From Auricularia sp. M13 (taxonomy: Eukaryota > Basidiomycota > Agaricomycetes > Auriculariales > Auriculariaceae): a stretch of 64,000 nt of DNA. Made by a program: the position numbers and the translations under genes. The stretch spans positions 3,472,001 to 3,536,000 of the forward strand of contig CM073199.1 in NCBI GenBank assembly GCA_037042915.1, read 5' to 3'. The notes below the pieces were generated by a model that worked only from the letters and a program-made list of their open reading frames with translations, was not told the DNA's origin and searched no databases. Shown here in pieces: positions 19,472-30,299 of the stretch (positions within the stretch are counted from its first letter, which is position 1; each line of letters begins with the position of its first letter).

Positions 19472-22354
19472 ATGTAGCTCCTCAGCCGCGCGGCCTTCCA
19501 TCATGTCGCGCCAGCCGCCACCACCTTTGAGCTTGCGCGGATCGCCGCTGATCGTTGCCGTCTGAGATGCAGCCCTCATCAGCGTCAATGTACTCTCTCT
19601 CAGGCTCGCCGATGGGACGGAGCTCAGGATGCTGGTAGAAGGGGACAGTACGGCGGCGGTGAATGAAGACCCAGAACTCTGGGGACGGCTTCGGGACTGC
19701 CTGCACAAGGTGCTTGCAGAGCAGGTGCGCAGAGTACTTCTGCGCGCCACAGTCGCATAGCCAGTTGGCCACGCTGGTGCGGTATGTTTTGTGGATAGGA
19801 AGTCGTGCAAGCCGTTTCCACTCCCGCTTCATGCGGACCTGAGAGCTCGTCTGCTCGCGAGATCGCCCGTAGTGGTACGCGTTCTCGAGTTTCTCGGCTC
19901 GCTGGACGTAGACTGGGACAAGCTCGGTACAGAGAATGTAGACAAGCTGATCGAGGCGCGGTCGCGTCAAGTGGTGCAGCCAGTCGTGCTTCACCTGTTT
20001 CCAGAAGTTCTCGACGATCATCATCGTGCGCAAGCGCGGAATGCGAGTCGACGCTGACAGAGCCCAAAGTTTCCACATCTTAGGGCTGTACCATGACGTC
20101 CACATGTAGGCCCAAACTTCCGTGAGTCCTCTCGCGTAGCAGAACGAGTACATGGACTCCACCGCGCGATAGCGGATTTCGTCGGCAGAGCGCGGGCGGC
20201 CACGCTGATCAGGGTCGAGGAGCAGCGGGTGCTGCGCAGTGACGCGTAAATAGCCGCAGTAGCTGTTTGCGATGCTCAGCAGGGCAAAAGACATAGCTGG
20301 GGTTAGCAGAACGTTGTTCGCCGTCCTCGAAGAGCCAATCTGGGCCGTCTTCCTCGTCCGTTTCATCCTCAGCGCCATCCAGAGCCTTCTCAAGCAGGTC
20401 CGCAAACTCGTTGTCCAGTTCCTCGTCAGAGTCCTCAGTCGCTGCTGTGGTGGACACGCGATCAGACGCCGATCCGGGTACTGCATCAGAGGCCGCTTGC
20501 GGATCGCCCGAAGCGGCGGATGCAGGCACACTTGCATCGCACGTGCCTGCATCCGCATCTTTGCGAACAGCATCGTCTGACTCCATGCGTGGCGGGATGC
20601 GAATGCGGAAGCTGGGCACGGGCGAGCAACGACCTCCCCGTTCAAACGGACGGTGATTGTAGGGAGTGTCTTTGCAACTGGCTGGATCGGCGCAGAACCC
20701 GCTGCACGTTGTGCAACCGGTAGGAACGTCGGGGATATGAAGCTGAATGTGGCATGCGCACCTGCTGCGTCGTAGTGTGCTGGCTGGCGCCGAAGGATCG
20801 ATAATCGGACCTTGACAGCACGGAGGGAGTGCCAGAAGCAAAGCTGGTGCTTTGCTGCCGCAACCTTTGCACGGAACGTGTTGATCTCCGGAAGATTCTT
20901 GTCACTGTGAGTGACCAGAATATGCTCCAGCCGCTCTACAAAATGGCCGATGAATTGCTCCAGGATGCGCTGTGTACCTCCTGGTGCACCGCCTTTGCTG
21001 TGCAGCAGCAGGAACCCGAGGGGGAGACCCGAGCCGTATGCCTCGCCCAGAAGTGCATATAGCTCGAAGCGGCGCCCGTTTGTCTCCCCTACATCAGCAT
21101 GTAATTAGAAAATACTCCGCGGACACAAATAACGGTACTCACAGGCAGAATCAAGTGCGACTTCACGGATGCGGCCACCCCATTTGCTGAGGACAGTGGG
21201 AAGGGACCACGCAAGCGCTTCGAAGCCCTCCTCAAGCTTGATGTCGATGGGGCATATCTCATACATCCCGAGCCCACCCGCCTTCTTACCCCGCTCGAGC
21301 AAAATCTCGGCCGATTTGAGCTCATCCTGGTCCAGCTTCCATTTGGCGGAATCCCGCTGAGCCCAGAGATTATAGACGGCTTTGTGGGTAAAGACTGGGG
21401 TAGGGTACTTCTTGAGAACCATCTGCCAGATCTACATGACGAGCGGGTCAATCAGCAGGCAACAGCGGCAGTGGTCGGGCAACTTGCCTGTGTCACTGTC
21501 AGACCTGGATTGTTAATCACGATATCGACAACATCTTGTGGCAGAGTCACACTCTGATAGTGTACGTGATCTTCGTGGTGTTCAAGCTTAACCAGAGCAG
21601 CGGATGTCCCATCGGCGATGGAGATGTGCAGCCAGCCGCGACAGTCGAACGTCACCAGCGAGATCTTATCGCGCTGCTTATTGGGAGCCGCGGTCTTCTC
21701 TGGCTTGTGCTTCCGCTCCGCATTCTGTGCACAGGTGTACGAGAAGCGGGTTGTCGGTGTCGTTGCAGACTTAAGTACATCCTTTGAGTGATATCTACAA
21801 AATGACTTGTCAGAAGAAATAATGCAGTAGTGTTCTGTACATACCTGAATCGGAACTGTGTATTTTTCCAAATAATCTGGGAAAGCTCGTTGGCGATGGC
21901 ACGATGGTTGGTGCCTACTCGGGCCACAATCTCATCGGTCTTAATGCAGGCCTCAATCTTGAGGATCTCGGCCTGCTCAGACAGGAGCGCGACGAAATCC
22001 TTGAGCTCTGACGGCGGTAGCGGCTCCTCTGCGCGGGCGCGTTGTTTATGACTAACAACGTCAGGGTCGCTCGGCGCGATGTTCTCCTTCTCGTTGGCGC
22101 GCGCAGGAAGACAGCGGCAGCATTTAGCAGTGCGCTGTTTGCCATTGGGATTGTTCCTCTTCTTGAGCGGGAAGTCGGTGATAGGGTGTGTCTTTCTGCA
22201 CGTCTTGCAGAACGCAGTCGACGCGTCGGCGGCGGCGGACATAGCAGCAAAAACGCGCAGCACGTGTCTATTGTACAAACAAACATTTGTGGACGCGTCT
22301 TGCGTCATCATGGCCTGACGGACCGGCCGGAGTCGGAGCTTCGGATGCTTTGGT

Positions 22355-22660
22355 CCGTTCGGCGCGGTCAGTCGCCCGTACTAATGTACGGGCTGGCCGC
22401 GCCTTTGCGCTGACGTAGGAGCCGGCATTGTGTGTGCGTGCGCTGCTTCCTGCTGGCCGTGGCGCTCGGAGCCTTGCAGCTCAGGCGCCCGAACGAGAAT
22501 TCGACGCCGCCAGCAGCTCGTACCAATGTACGGGCTTGTTGGGCTTCGATACCGCTGCTAGAGGCTGCGGTGGGCGCGCGTTCGTTGTTCTTGGTCGACC
22601 GCGGCGAGCTCAGCGTTCCGGCTGGGTCTTCTGGCCGACTCTGGAGGTGTGTGCGCGCGG
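22355..22660. repeat. GC-rich 142-bp satellite (right part)
   Basis: Two more cores, at 22375 (A form) and 22517 (B form, slightly diverged: CTCGTAC-N4-GTACGGG), again exactly 142 bp apart and in the same orientation and A-B order as the left part. The array fades out around 22660. Confidence 0.85.
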
Positions 22661-24578
22661 CGGGCTACTGTTCAGCGCGGGTCGGCAATTCCCACGGGTC
22701 GGATACAGCAGCGAGGTACAGCCATTCGGCCCGGGTCAATTCATCCGACCCGATGGCTCGTGTTCAGCTGTGGCAATGATACAATTAATACCAGGCGTAC
22801 TGAGATCGAGCGAGATTAAGCGTAACGACTCCAGTTGATTTGCCTAGTTTGCTCTGACATGGTGACCGCCCAGATTGCGTACGTTCCGACGTTCAGGAAA
22901 CCGGGCGTGCTTCTTTCTGATGGCAGCCCAGTAATCTTCCGCCGAGAGAGCTGATCAGCGATCGTCGCCGTGCAGATCGCAAACAGTGTGTTGGTGACTC
23001 TCGGCCGCAGTTCCTACACCACCAAACGAGCCTAAGGTTTTGACAGCGCCGGCCTAGCGGGTTCTCCAGAGATATCTCCAGATGTTAGCTTGGCCTGCTT
23101 TGAACCTTACCAAAAGGTTTTTCGTCGACAACCTCTCTCAAAGCCACATGGGGAGCCCGTGCACTGCACCGCAGGCGACGAATATGGCCTGCAAAACGCA
23201 CTCCTTTGCAGTACTCGTTATTGTAGTAGACTGTATATTTTCAGCAAATGATAAACAACTTTCTTTTTGATTTGAATGGACTGGGAAATGTGCTCTTCGT
23301 TGGGCAGCTGCAGGGTGGGCGGGTAGCCTCGGAGACAAATCCCCGTGTTCACACGGTTGGGTCGGACTTGGGCGGAGTCAGATGTTGCCTCTCGCTCGCA
23401 TCCCCTTCAAGGCTTCAAGTCGACAGCGCCTCAAGTTGCCCTATGCGCTCGCCGGTGTCTCTATTGCTTGCTGTGATACTCCGGGCTGTGGCGATTCTTT
23501 GCGTTTCCTGCTCCATGGCTGTGAGGCTTCGGTGCTATTGGCTTTGGCTTGTCTGGTTTGCTGGATCTTTCCGTGCCTCTGCGCTCTGGAGACTTACCGA
23601 GGCTCACTGGCTCTCTCTGGCCCCCTGTCCCTGTCTTTTGGGCTCCTGTCTGTTGCCTGATATTAACATATCATTTGCAGGCTCTTCGCACGGTAACTCG
23701 CTGAAGGCCCACGACCACAGCCGACCCCAAGGTAAGCCCTTTCGCCCTTGGTTCATCCATTCGTCTCATTTCTGACCGCTCCGGATCATCACAGTTTTCA
23801 TATCGTGACTTGGCCACGTCGGAAGTCGGCAGTGCAGCCAGGTGCGCCACTCTTGTTATATCGACACCCGGCACGCTCATTCACCCACCTTTTTTTATAG
23901 AACTCATCCGCAGCCTCCGCGGCATCGCTGTTGTGGCGCTCGGTGGCCGCGGCGCGTCGTCGGCCTCGTTGAGCAACACATACGGGGCCTCGGGCGGCGA
24001 GAGCGAGTGCGCTGCGGCAGACAGCGCCACCGACATGGACAGCTGGACGTACAGCCACTCTGCCTTGGCAATGCGGTGTGCGGCCTACGCGAGCTTGCGC
24101 CTCAGATGGTCGACTTAGCAGACAGCGTCGCCGGCGCAAGGGCAGCCGTCTCCTTGTGTACATTATCACCCGCTACTTTCGTATACACTCATTCCTGTTC
24201 CTTCATCATACACACTGGTATTGCTTGGAACAAAGAAAATAAGAAATACAACTGGGCATGTGGCTCTTGTAAATCCGACCTCAAAACCTTTTGAAAACCT
24301 TTGACCTTCGTACAGGCTATATTAACTCGTAAATTATGTCAAAAAAGGGTTTTGGGATTGCCCTTGTCAGGCCGCTAGCACATCGTCATTCCGGTCTAAC
24401 GCGAACCTTGTTAAAACGTTCGTCTTGTGTTCGTCTCGTGTGGTGGTGTACATAAGAGCGCGAGATGCTTATACCTGCCCTGTTGTGGAGAGTCGACTCG
24501 AAGAGCAAGGGCTATAGACATTGTGCGTCGTTCTTGACTAAAGCCGTTATCTACACCATCGCACAGGTGCAGCGGGCA
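22661..24578. other. No gene recognised
   Basis: Several open frames of 60-175 codons exist on both strands, but none shows a family motif, and none forms a convincing spliced gene. A frame at 23248-23775 is rich in Leu, Cys and Trp in a pattern set by local CTC/TGG composition. A nearly T-tracted site TTTTTTTATAG occurs at 23888. I cannot assign a function. Confidence 0.5.
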
Positions 24579-24705
24579 GTAACCATGTTAGATCTGTGAA
24601 TCTTACATGCGTCGTGGGAAATGGAAGTCGGCAGTGAGTGCAAAATAGTGCTTTGTAGTCGTAGTGCTCATGTGATCATCAGGTTCGCAGACCTAACATG
24701 GTTAT
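24579..24705. repeat. Small inverted repeat, about 22-bp arms
   Basis: GTAACCATGTTAGATCTGTGAA (22 bases, 24579-24600) pairs imperfectly with the reverse complement of 24684-24705, with 3 mismatches, enclosing 83 nt. It could be a very short MITE or a foldback. No clear target duplication was found. Confidence 0.5.
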
Positions 24706-25059
24706 TGCATGCACGCCTCTTGCCATTGGAGTGGATAAAGATGTTACCGCTCGGATCATGCGCAGTAGTATGGTGCTGCGCATAGGGGGAGGCGAAGTTG
24801 TGGCGTGAGAGGTAAAGGGCAAACTGGGCACATGGACTGAGTTTGTATTCAACCCCGAACAGGGGTCTCGACCCATTTTGTAACGCGTGAGAATTGCGAA
24901 CAGTCAATATCGCGTAAAGAGCTCATTTGGGTTATTGGTAATGTCCTTGGCGGATTCTGAATGGATGACATATTCGAAGTCAGGGCGAGCGACGCTATAT
25001 TAAAGCGCCGAAACTCTTGCATCTTTACACGTAGATAATATTTGCATTGTTCTCGCACC

Positions 25060-25329
25060 ATGTGTCAAAACGCCTTTGCAAGCACTCGGTCGGCCTGCAG
25101 ACATCTTGGAGGCGTCGAGGTTATTAGGCTAGATTGTGGCAAGCCTTGTTGCCGCTTCAGTTGCGCGCACAATCTGGACTCTCACGACTGCGCCAAGACC
25201 TGCGAGCAGGTTATGGGTCGGGCAATATATCTGCGGCCAAATACTTGCAGTGTTCGGTGCTATCATTGCTGGAGGAAGTGGCAGGATGCCGGATCTCAAG
25301 ATTGCGACGATGACCCACCATTTCTCTAG
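25060..25329 (+). CDS. Small cysteine-rich protein (89 aa), unknown
   Basis: Single frame from ATG 25060 to TAG 25327-25329 with about 13 cysteines and several histidines, paired as CGKPCCRFSCAH, HDCAKTC and CSVRCYHC. This pattern suggests metal binding rather than a secreted disulfide protein, because there is no signal peptide. It lies about 370 nt upstream of the next small gene on the same strand, whose first exon is also Cys/His-rich (CICRK, HRRCQY). They could be parts of one gene or a pair. No family recognised. Confidence 0.4.
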   Translation: MCQNAFASTRSACRHLGGVEVIRLDCGKPCCRFSCAHNLDSHDCAKTCEQVMGRAIYLRPNTCSVRCYHCWRKWQDAGSQDCDDDPPFL

Positions 25330-25697
25330 TCGCCTTACCGCGGGTTTATGTACGTCACCAGATTTTTTTTTTCTTTTTTTGGTGTGTCGTGGTAACAGGA
25401 GCTGATTTGCGTGCTCCAGCATAGACTACCCGTCTGCGATAGTTCGCATCTTGTATACGAATTAGGAAACGATTACTATGGTTAAATCCGGAGCATATTA
25501 CACGATTACGCGATCTTTCGCACAGCCACAAAGTAGCTTATCTCCGATGGCACTCTGACACATGCTTTGCTTATGCACGAGATCTAATGCGGCCTGCTCT
25601 AGTGTCACGGATCTCACCATAGTATTCTTATAATAACGGTCGCAGTTTCCACGGTTGTCCGTTGTGTGTTCAGTTCCCCACTCCAAAGCTCACTCTG

Positions 25698-26254
25698 ATG
25701 TCTCCGCCAAAAATCGACTGCATCTGCAGGAAAGCTGCGCCCGACAAGCCCCCCGACCATCGCAAGCATCGCCGCTGTCAGTATATGCAATTCGAAGGCG
25801 ACATGTCTGTGAGTTCAGTGTTGCCCCCGCTGGATTCGCACTAGTATTAATGTTCGCATGGCAGCGTCGGGCGGACATCCAGAGAACGAGGGCTCTAAAG
25901 ATTGCGCGTGAGCTTCGCCATATCCCGCTGTGGTCATGCATCGGCCCGTCTACGACTGCGGGTGCTCTCTTGGTCCACTGTCTGGGTGTCGCACGCTCCC
26001 TTTGCGATGAGCGCATCTGTGTGGAGAGCTGGGCTACGGAGGTCCCTATCATATTCGTGAGTCGCTATCACCGGGTCAATGCAGTCTAACAGCCCTGTGC
26101 GTAGTCGATCGTCAGACTCATGGAGGAGAAACCCACCCGAGCCTTCTTCCGGCGCCCGTTCGAGCGCCTGAGGGTTATGTACGCGTGGCGAGTGTTTGGT
26201 ATGGCACCCAAGGACGACCTGCTGCTCACGGGCGTGGAGTGGATGTGGCACTGA
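25698..26254 (+). CDS. Three-exon small protein (150 aa), unknown
   Basis: Exons 25698-25808, 25865-26056 and 26105-26254 are separated by two short introns with clean GTGAGT donors and AG acceptors. All joins are phase 0, giving 150 residues and TGA. The first exon has CICRK and HRRCQY. The remainder is Arg-rich (RRADIQRTRALKIARELRH; FFRRPFERLRVMYAWRVFG) and ends EWMWH. The intron structure argues for a real gene. I do not recognise the family; it may extend upstream into the Cys-rich frame at 25060. Confidence 0.55.
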
Positions 26255-27327
26255 TGATACATTGCCCGTCTCTATACGTGTCGTGTCATCTAGTGGCAGT
26301 TTATCTCATCGTACAATGCATTGGGCGTTTCTCGACATAAGGATCCGTGAGACTCGGAAACCGGATAGAGTGCTCTGGCTTTCTCAGGCCGAGGCACATG
26401 TGCGATTGACCGTTCTATTCCGGTAATGCACACACAACGTTCCCGATGATGCAGCTGAATATTCGGCCACGTTTTTTCCCGAGCCTGATCCGTTTAAGCC
26501 GTGCAAAGACCTCTGAAGCTACTGTGTACTATTGCGTGTGCATCCCTCCGTCCAAAGCCTGTCCCACGGCTGCCTGCCTCTGCATCATTGGGACCCCATC
26601 AGATCTGGACTGGGCGCGAGGTTGTGACGTATCAGTGAATTACCCATCGACCTGCACGACTTGTGCGCGGAGATCTAGCCACAGGGAGATAGGTTCTTCG
26701 TAGCACAAGCGAAGTGGGCCGCAAACCTAGCGGATGGCATTACGCAGTGTCTCGACAGTGTTTCTTTTATTCTTGAAGCATGGTGACTCATGAGCTTGCA
26801 GCTTGATCTTCGGCCGCAGAATAGAATGTAACCAAGCCTCTCTCCAAGGGTTTGAAATCGGCTCCGTCTCGACAATTCACTTCACACATGTACCTCAGGT
26901 GATGTGGCTTTTTTCAGTTCGAAATTGCCCCTGATTTACGTCACATGACAGAGCGGTCTTCTCAACGGAGCATGCCCCATTTGGTTTGAATGGATCTGGC
27001 GCGTGAGACGCCAACAGTGTAAGTCTGTTCCAATTAGCGCCTAATAACACGGGCAACGAAGGCTTTTAAACAGGAGCAACTGGACGGTGTTCGACGACTA
27101 TGCAAACGCTCACCGGTGCAGAGATAGGTCCAGGTTGCAATGTGCTGCGCAGTTTAGTGAGTTCGTGCAGTTAGGCGTCGACTCAGCTGACGATGATCGT
27201 GATTCCCCATTAGCGACAAGGCTATTGGGAACTGTGGCATATGGGTAGATTTGCTCACTGAACGTCCTGAAAGATTTACACCCTTTTACCAGCATATTAG
27301 AAGCCCGATAGCAGCGAAGTTCGATTG
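26255..27327. other. No gene recognised
   Basis: Short frames only (for example 26446-26703, 85 codons with clustered Cys). Nothing here shows a family motif or a supported splice pattern. Confidence 0.5.
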
Positions 27328-27606
27328 CACTGGGCCCGGAATTGTGTGGTGGACGAAAATTGTTAGAGATTACCAGCATGATTTTCTGCAAGAATGAAAG
27401 ACAATCTATTGAATGTGGCACAATACAAATCTCAGTGCCACTCACTACAAAATCACGTACAATATGTCTTGAACATGTGAATAGTATGAATGGTGGTCCT
27501 GAGATTTGTCAACGACCACCCTCAAACTATTGTCTTGCATTCTTGCAGAAAGCCAAGGGAATAATCTCAATCAAATCACGACCACCACACTATTCCGGGC
27601 CCAGTG
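27328..27606. mobile_element. CACTA-like MITE, 279 bp, 3-bp target duplication
   Basis: Two inverted arms of about 110 bp start CACTGGGCCCGGAAT at each end; the inner arms are roughly three-quarters identical and enclose a spacer of about 60 nt. TTG flanks both sides (27325-27327 and 27607-27609). A CACTG/CACTA terminus with a 3-bp duplication is the signature of the CACTA (EnSpm) superfamily. No coding capacity. Arm divergence suggests greater age than the hAT-like MITE at 2399. A palindrome GGGCCC lies in each terminus. Confidence 0.75.
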
Positions 27607-29237
27607 TTGTGCAAAACCGTACTGTCCCCTCAGCATGCTGCGCGCGGAAGATTGCAGTCGTACCATGTCCTACAAAGTGCGTTGGAGCCCTTTGATTTCT
27701 AAACGGACAAACTGATGGAACATAAGGATATGCCAGTGAAATACATGAACATCGGTTGTGTGGTAACCTATCCCTGCAATGTCTGCTCGTTGCGATCTTC
27801 GCGCGCGAGACTTGCACGCGAATAGAACGGTTTTGCTACTCTGTCGGCGATCAACACGTCCTCGGGCAACCGCGGAGCAGATCTTTGTTTGGATGCTCAG
27901 GGCATGCGTGTCAACATAAAGTATAGTTCCGCGCGTGCGGGAGAATTGAGCCAGCTTGTCGGGTATACGCCGACTAGCTGGCGCGTGTGAAACGGTGCCA
28001 TGCCAAGCGGCAGCTTGCGCTGATATCCTGGGGCCTTCAGTGTGGCCAGCGTCGCTCCGTCGCCCTGGTCATTGACTGCGGCGGAATTTCTGACTCACCC
28101 ACCCCCGACACAGCCACCTTTGGTTCTGCACCACGTGGGAGTCGATACTCGCAGCCATCACATACATGTACCCGCTCTCTTTTAATCCACAACCTCGTCT
28201 CTTCGTCCATAGACGGCCCTCAACGCGGGGCTTGCCCTCTCGACTCGGTGCCTCCCCGAGTAGACCTTTCGGCCTCCCTCAAGCGGCCGAGACGCCGCCG
28301 GCGCTGCAAGCAGAGCAGCTCCCAGACGACGCGGCACGAATACGGATATAAGGCCCACGACCATACTGTTTGACCCGTCAGCCCAGATGCACAGGAAGCC
28401 ACCCTCCCATACCTGTCGACAGAATGAACAGAAGCAGTATAAGCTCGACCCACAATGAGGCGAGCGGCAAACGAGATAGAAGGCGGGCTCGAAAGGAGCG
28501 TTGACGTAGTGCTGTAGAACGCTCAGAGGTCACCGTAAATTGCCCTGCCACTTACCCCGCACTGGGAATAATCGAAAGTGATTCTGAGCAAAATGAGCCC
28601 GCACCTGGAAAAATGGTGTGGCTCTACTCACGAGACAGAGCGGCACATGCCTTCGAGTTTGCGAGAGTTACGCAAGTAGGTCTCCCCTTAAATAGTCCAG
28701 CCAAGCACAGAATCATATGGTGGATTGTAATCTCAAAACACAGCTGATGATTTCCAAGTCACCTGCCTCAAACATTCCGCTAGAACGAGCGCAACATTAT
28801 GATCACTGAATCAGGAAACACAGTCAGCCTGTAGAATAATCTTGCCGCGGACGGGGCTGCAGATATGCAAACCTTATTCCGGCCCTCAGCCCTGAACTGA
28901 CAACAGCAACTCCCGGGATACTCAAAGACAGCGCCCCCCGATGCGCCCCGTTCCCCGATGGCGCTGGCAACCAAGTCCTTATCCTAGCAGTCCGCCAGGT
29001 TAGACTGCCCAGCGACGCGGCCGGCTACAGTCCGACCGCAGCCCAACAATGATATGATACGCCATTCGCCTTCCATCCAAAGCCTCACTGTGGTGTTCCC
29101 CAGCTTATCGCGCAAACTACACAGTTTGACAACCTCGCGGAGGAGCTCCTAAGGACAGTAGTCTTCCTTATTCGAAGCGATCTGTCCAAGCTAACCCTCC
29201 AAGTATAAAAAACATTCCCGCAACGCGTGTTTCAGGC
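27607..29237. other. No gene recognised
   Basis: Open frames at 27987-28373 and nearby are GC-driven and show no family motif. I see no supported gene or RNA. Confidence 0.5.
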
Positions 29238-29654
29238 ATGTCACCAAACATTCCCCAGGCTGTTGCTGCCGCGGCTATTATCGCACTCATCGCAGCTGTG
29301 GCAATATGCGCAGGAGTCGTGTTCGCCCGTTACCTCGCTGTTGGAGAGCACACGCCTCTGCCTGTGACCAACCCGGCCACGACGGTACAGGGTCAGACAT
29401 GGCACCCCCTTCGCGAGACAGGATCATGCGCGCCACGCCAGCCAGATAGCGAGAGATACACCACTCCTTCACATCGCCACACCCCTGCGGCGCCCGATGG
29501 CCTGCCGCCGATTTGCCCACGAACCCATGCATGCCTGAGTGACAGGAGCGCCCATGATCCGGATCAGATCACCGGCACCCGGGAGCCTCTCGATTCAGTC
29601 CCAGACATCGTCCGCTGTACGTCAGAGTCGCCGCATCATGCTGCGCATTCATGA
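29238..29654 (+). CDS. Candidate small single-pass membrane protein (138 aa)
   Basis: Frame from ATG 29238 to TGA 29652-29654. A strong TATA box (TATAAAAAA, 29204-29212) precedes the ATG by about 30 nt, which is very close. Residues 8-30 form a hydrophobic helix (AVAAAAIIALIAAVAICAGV), either signal anchor or uncleaved signal. The rest is Pro/Ser/Thr/His-rich and probably disordered. No family recognised. The short gap between TATA and ATG weakens the start, but the helix and TATA together make a real gene plausible. Confidence 0.42.
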   Translation: MSPNIPQAVAAAAIIALIAAVAICAGVVFARYLAVGEHTPLPVTNPATTVQGQTWHPLRETGSCAPRQPDSERYTTPSHRHTPAAPDGLPPICPRTHACLSDRSAHDPDQITGTREPLDSVPDIVRCTSESPHHAAHS

Positions 29655-30299
29655 GACTCAATAGAACCTAGATACAGAGAGTGCTCCACGTAGTGTCAAA
29701 CCACGCATCCACTTACCGAGCCCGCGTCCCACCGGACACGTGTATTCGAGTCCCTCCCACGTCAGCCAGTCCAGCCTACCTACCTCAGACATCACCTCCG
29801 CTCACCACAGCGGCAAACAACCTAGCAAGGCGTCGCCGGTAGACTTGTTGGATAGTCCGGTCATCGGTCGCAGTTCACCCCTCTTCTTCTCCCCAGAACA
29901 CAGAATTTCCATGGACATCGCGAGTCCATTCCCCATTATCCCGATCATTTATGTGACATCTACAGACTAGCATTTCCAGCAATGATGAACATGTAGGCGC
30001 TCGCAAACTCTATCTGCCCGCCCATGCGCTACGCAAACTCAAGATCCTGTGCACTCTTCTGATTTCCGTTCCCTTGGATGGATTGAGTCGTGCCGCGCAG
30101 GGCAGTGGGAACGGAACATACCTTCTTCGCCCGATATGAATAAATTAAGTAATCACGCATCCTGTCACTGCCTAATCAGGATGACAACTCACTCACACCC
30201 CAGCTCGGGCTGAGCACGTGCTTCCCCAAAGCCATGTTATAACCACAGCCGACATGTATACAGGCCTCTGACCATTCTCCTCGTTGCCTCAGCTCAAAC

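Larger units (their letters stand above)
6131..22242 (-). pseudogene. Mutator-like transposase (DDE plus SWIM zinc finger), interrupted by a LINE
   Basis: Exons: 22242-21845, 21794-21488, 21431-21143, 21088-19469, then past the LINE 6619 to TAA at 6131-6133. The N-terminus has a zinc-binding motif (CKTC...CCRC) and KR-rich basic stretches. Catalytic residues as I read them: D in DSAW at the exon 3/4 join, D in THSDKN near 20905, E in VENFWK near 20020. The SWIM finger CDCG...CKH is near 19720-19765. The C-terminus is KRKR-rich. Intron 2 (21487-21432) has a GCAAGT donor and AG acceptor. Between about 20635 and 20240 the recognisable protein (PSFRIRIPPR ... NPSYVFCPAEHRKQ) lies in another frame than the rest, so two opposite single-base shifts cancel; the annotated frame stays open but the middle is garbled. 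LINE insertion disrupts the gene. The first Met could also be at 22311, inside the terminal repeat. Confidence 0.82.
5685..22354. mobile_element. Mutator-like element (MULE) inserted in the satellite and split by a LINE
   Basis: Both ends begin ACCAAA read inward. They share a 48-bp inverted segment with 2 mismatches (5714-5761 against 22301-22348); the left end carries about 23 extra bases near its tip. A 10-bp duplication with one mismatch flanks it: CCGTCCGGCG at 5675-5684 and CCGTTCGGCG at 22355-22364, a normal length for Mutator. The next satellite core after the insertion sits 20 bp from the duplication start, exactly where the 142-bp period predicts (5695 against 22375). Without the LINE and one LINE duplication, the element is about 3.8 kb. 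It encodes a minus-strand DDE transposase with a SWIM finger. Confidence 0.88.

Noticed and set aside
23248-23775. 175-codon Leu/Cys/Trp-rich frame resembling a membrane protein
   Set aside because: Hydrophobicity follows CTC/CTG/TGG-rich composition; no regular helix spacing, promoter or intron evidence.
28140-28380. Possible short coding exon with TATA-like GGATATAAGG
   Set aside because: Both strands open, no motif, no consistent start.
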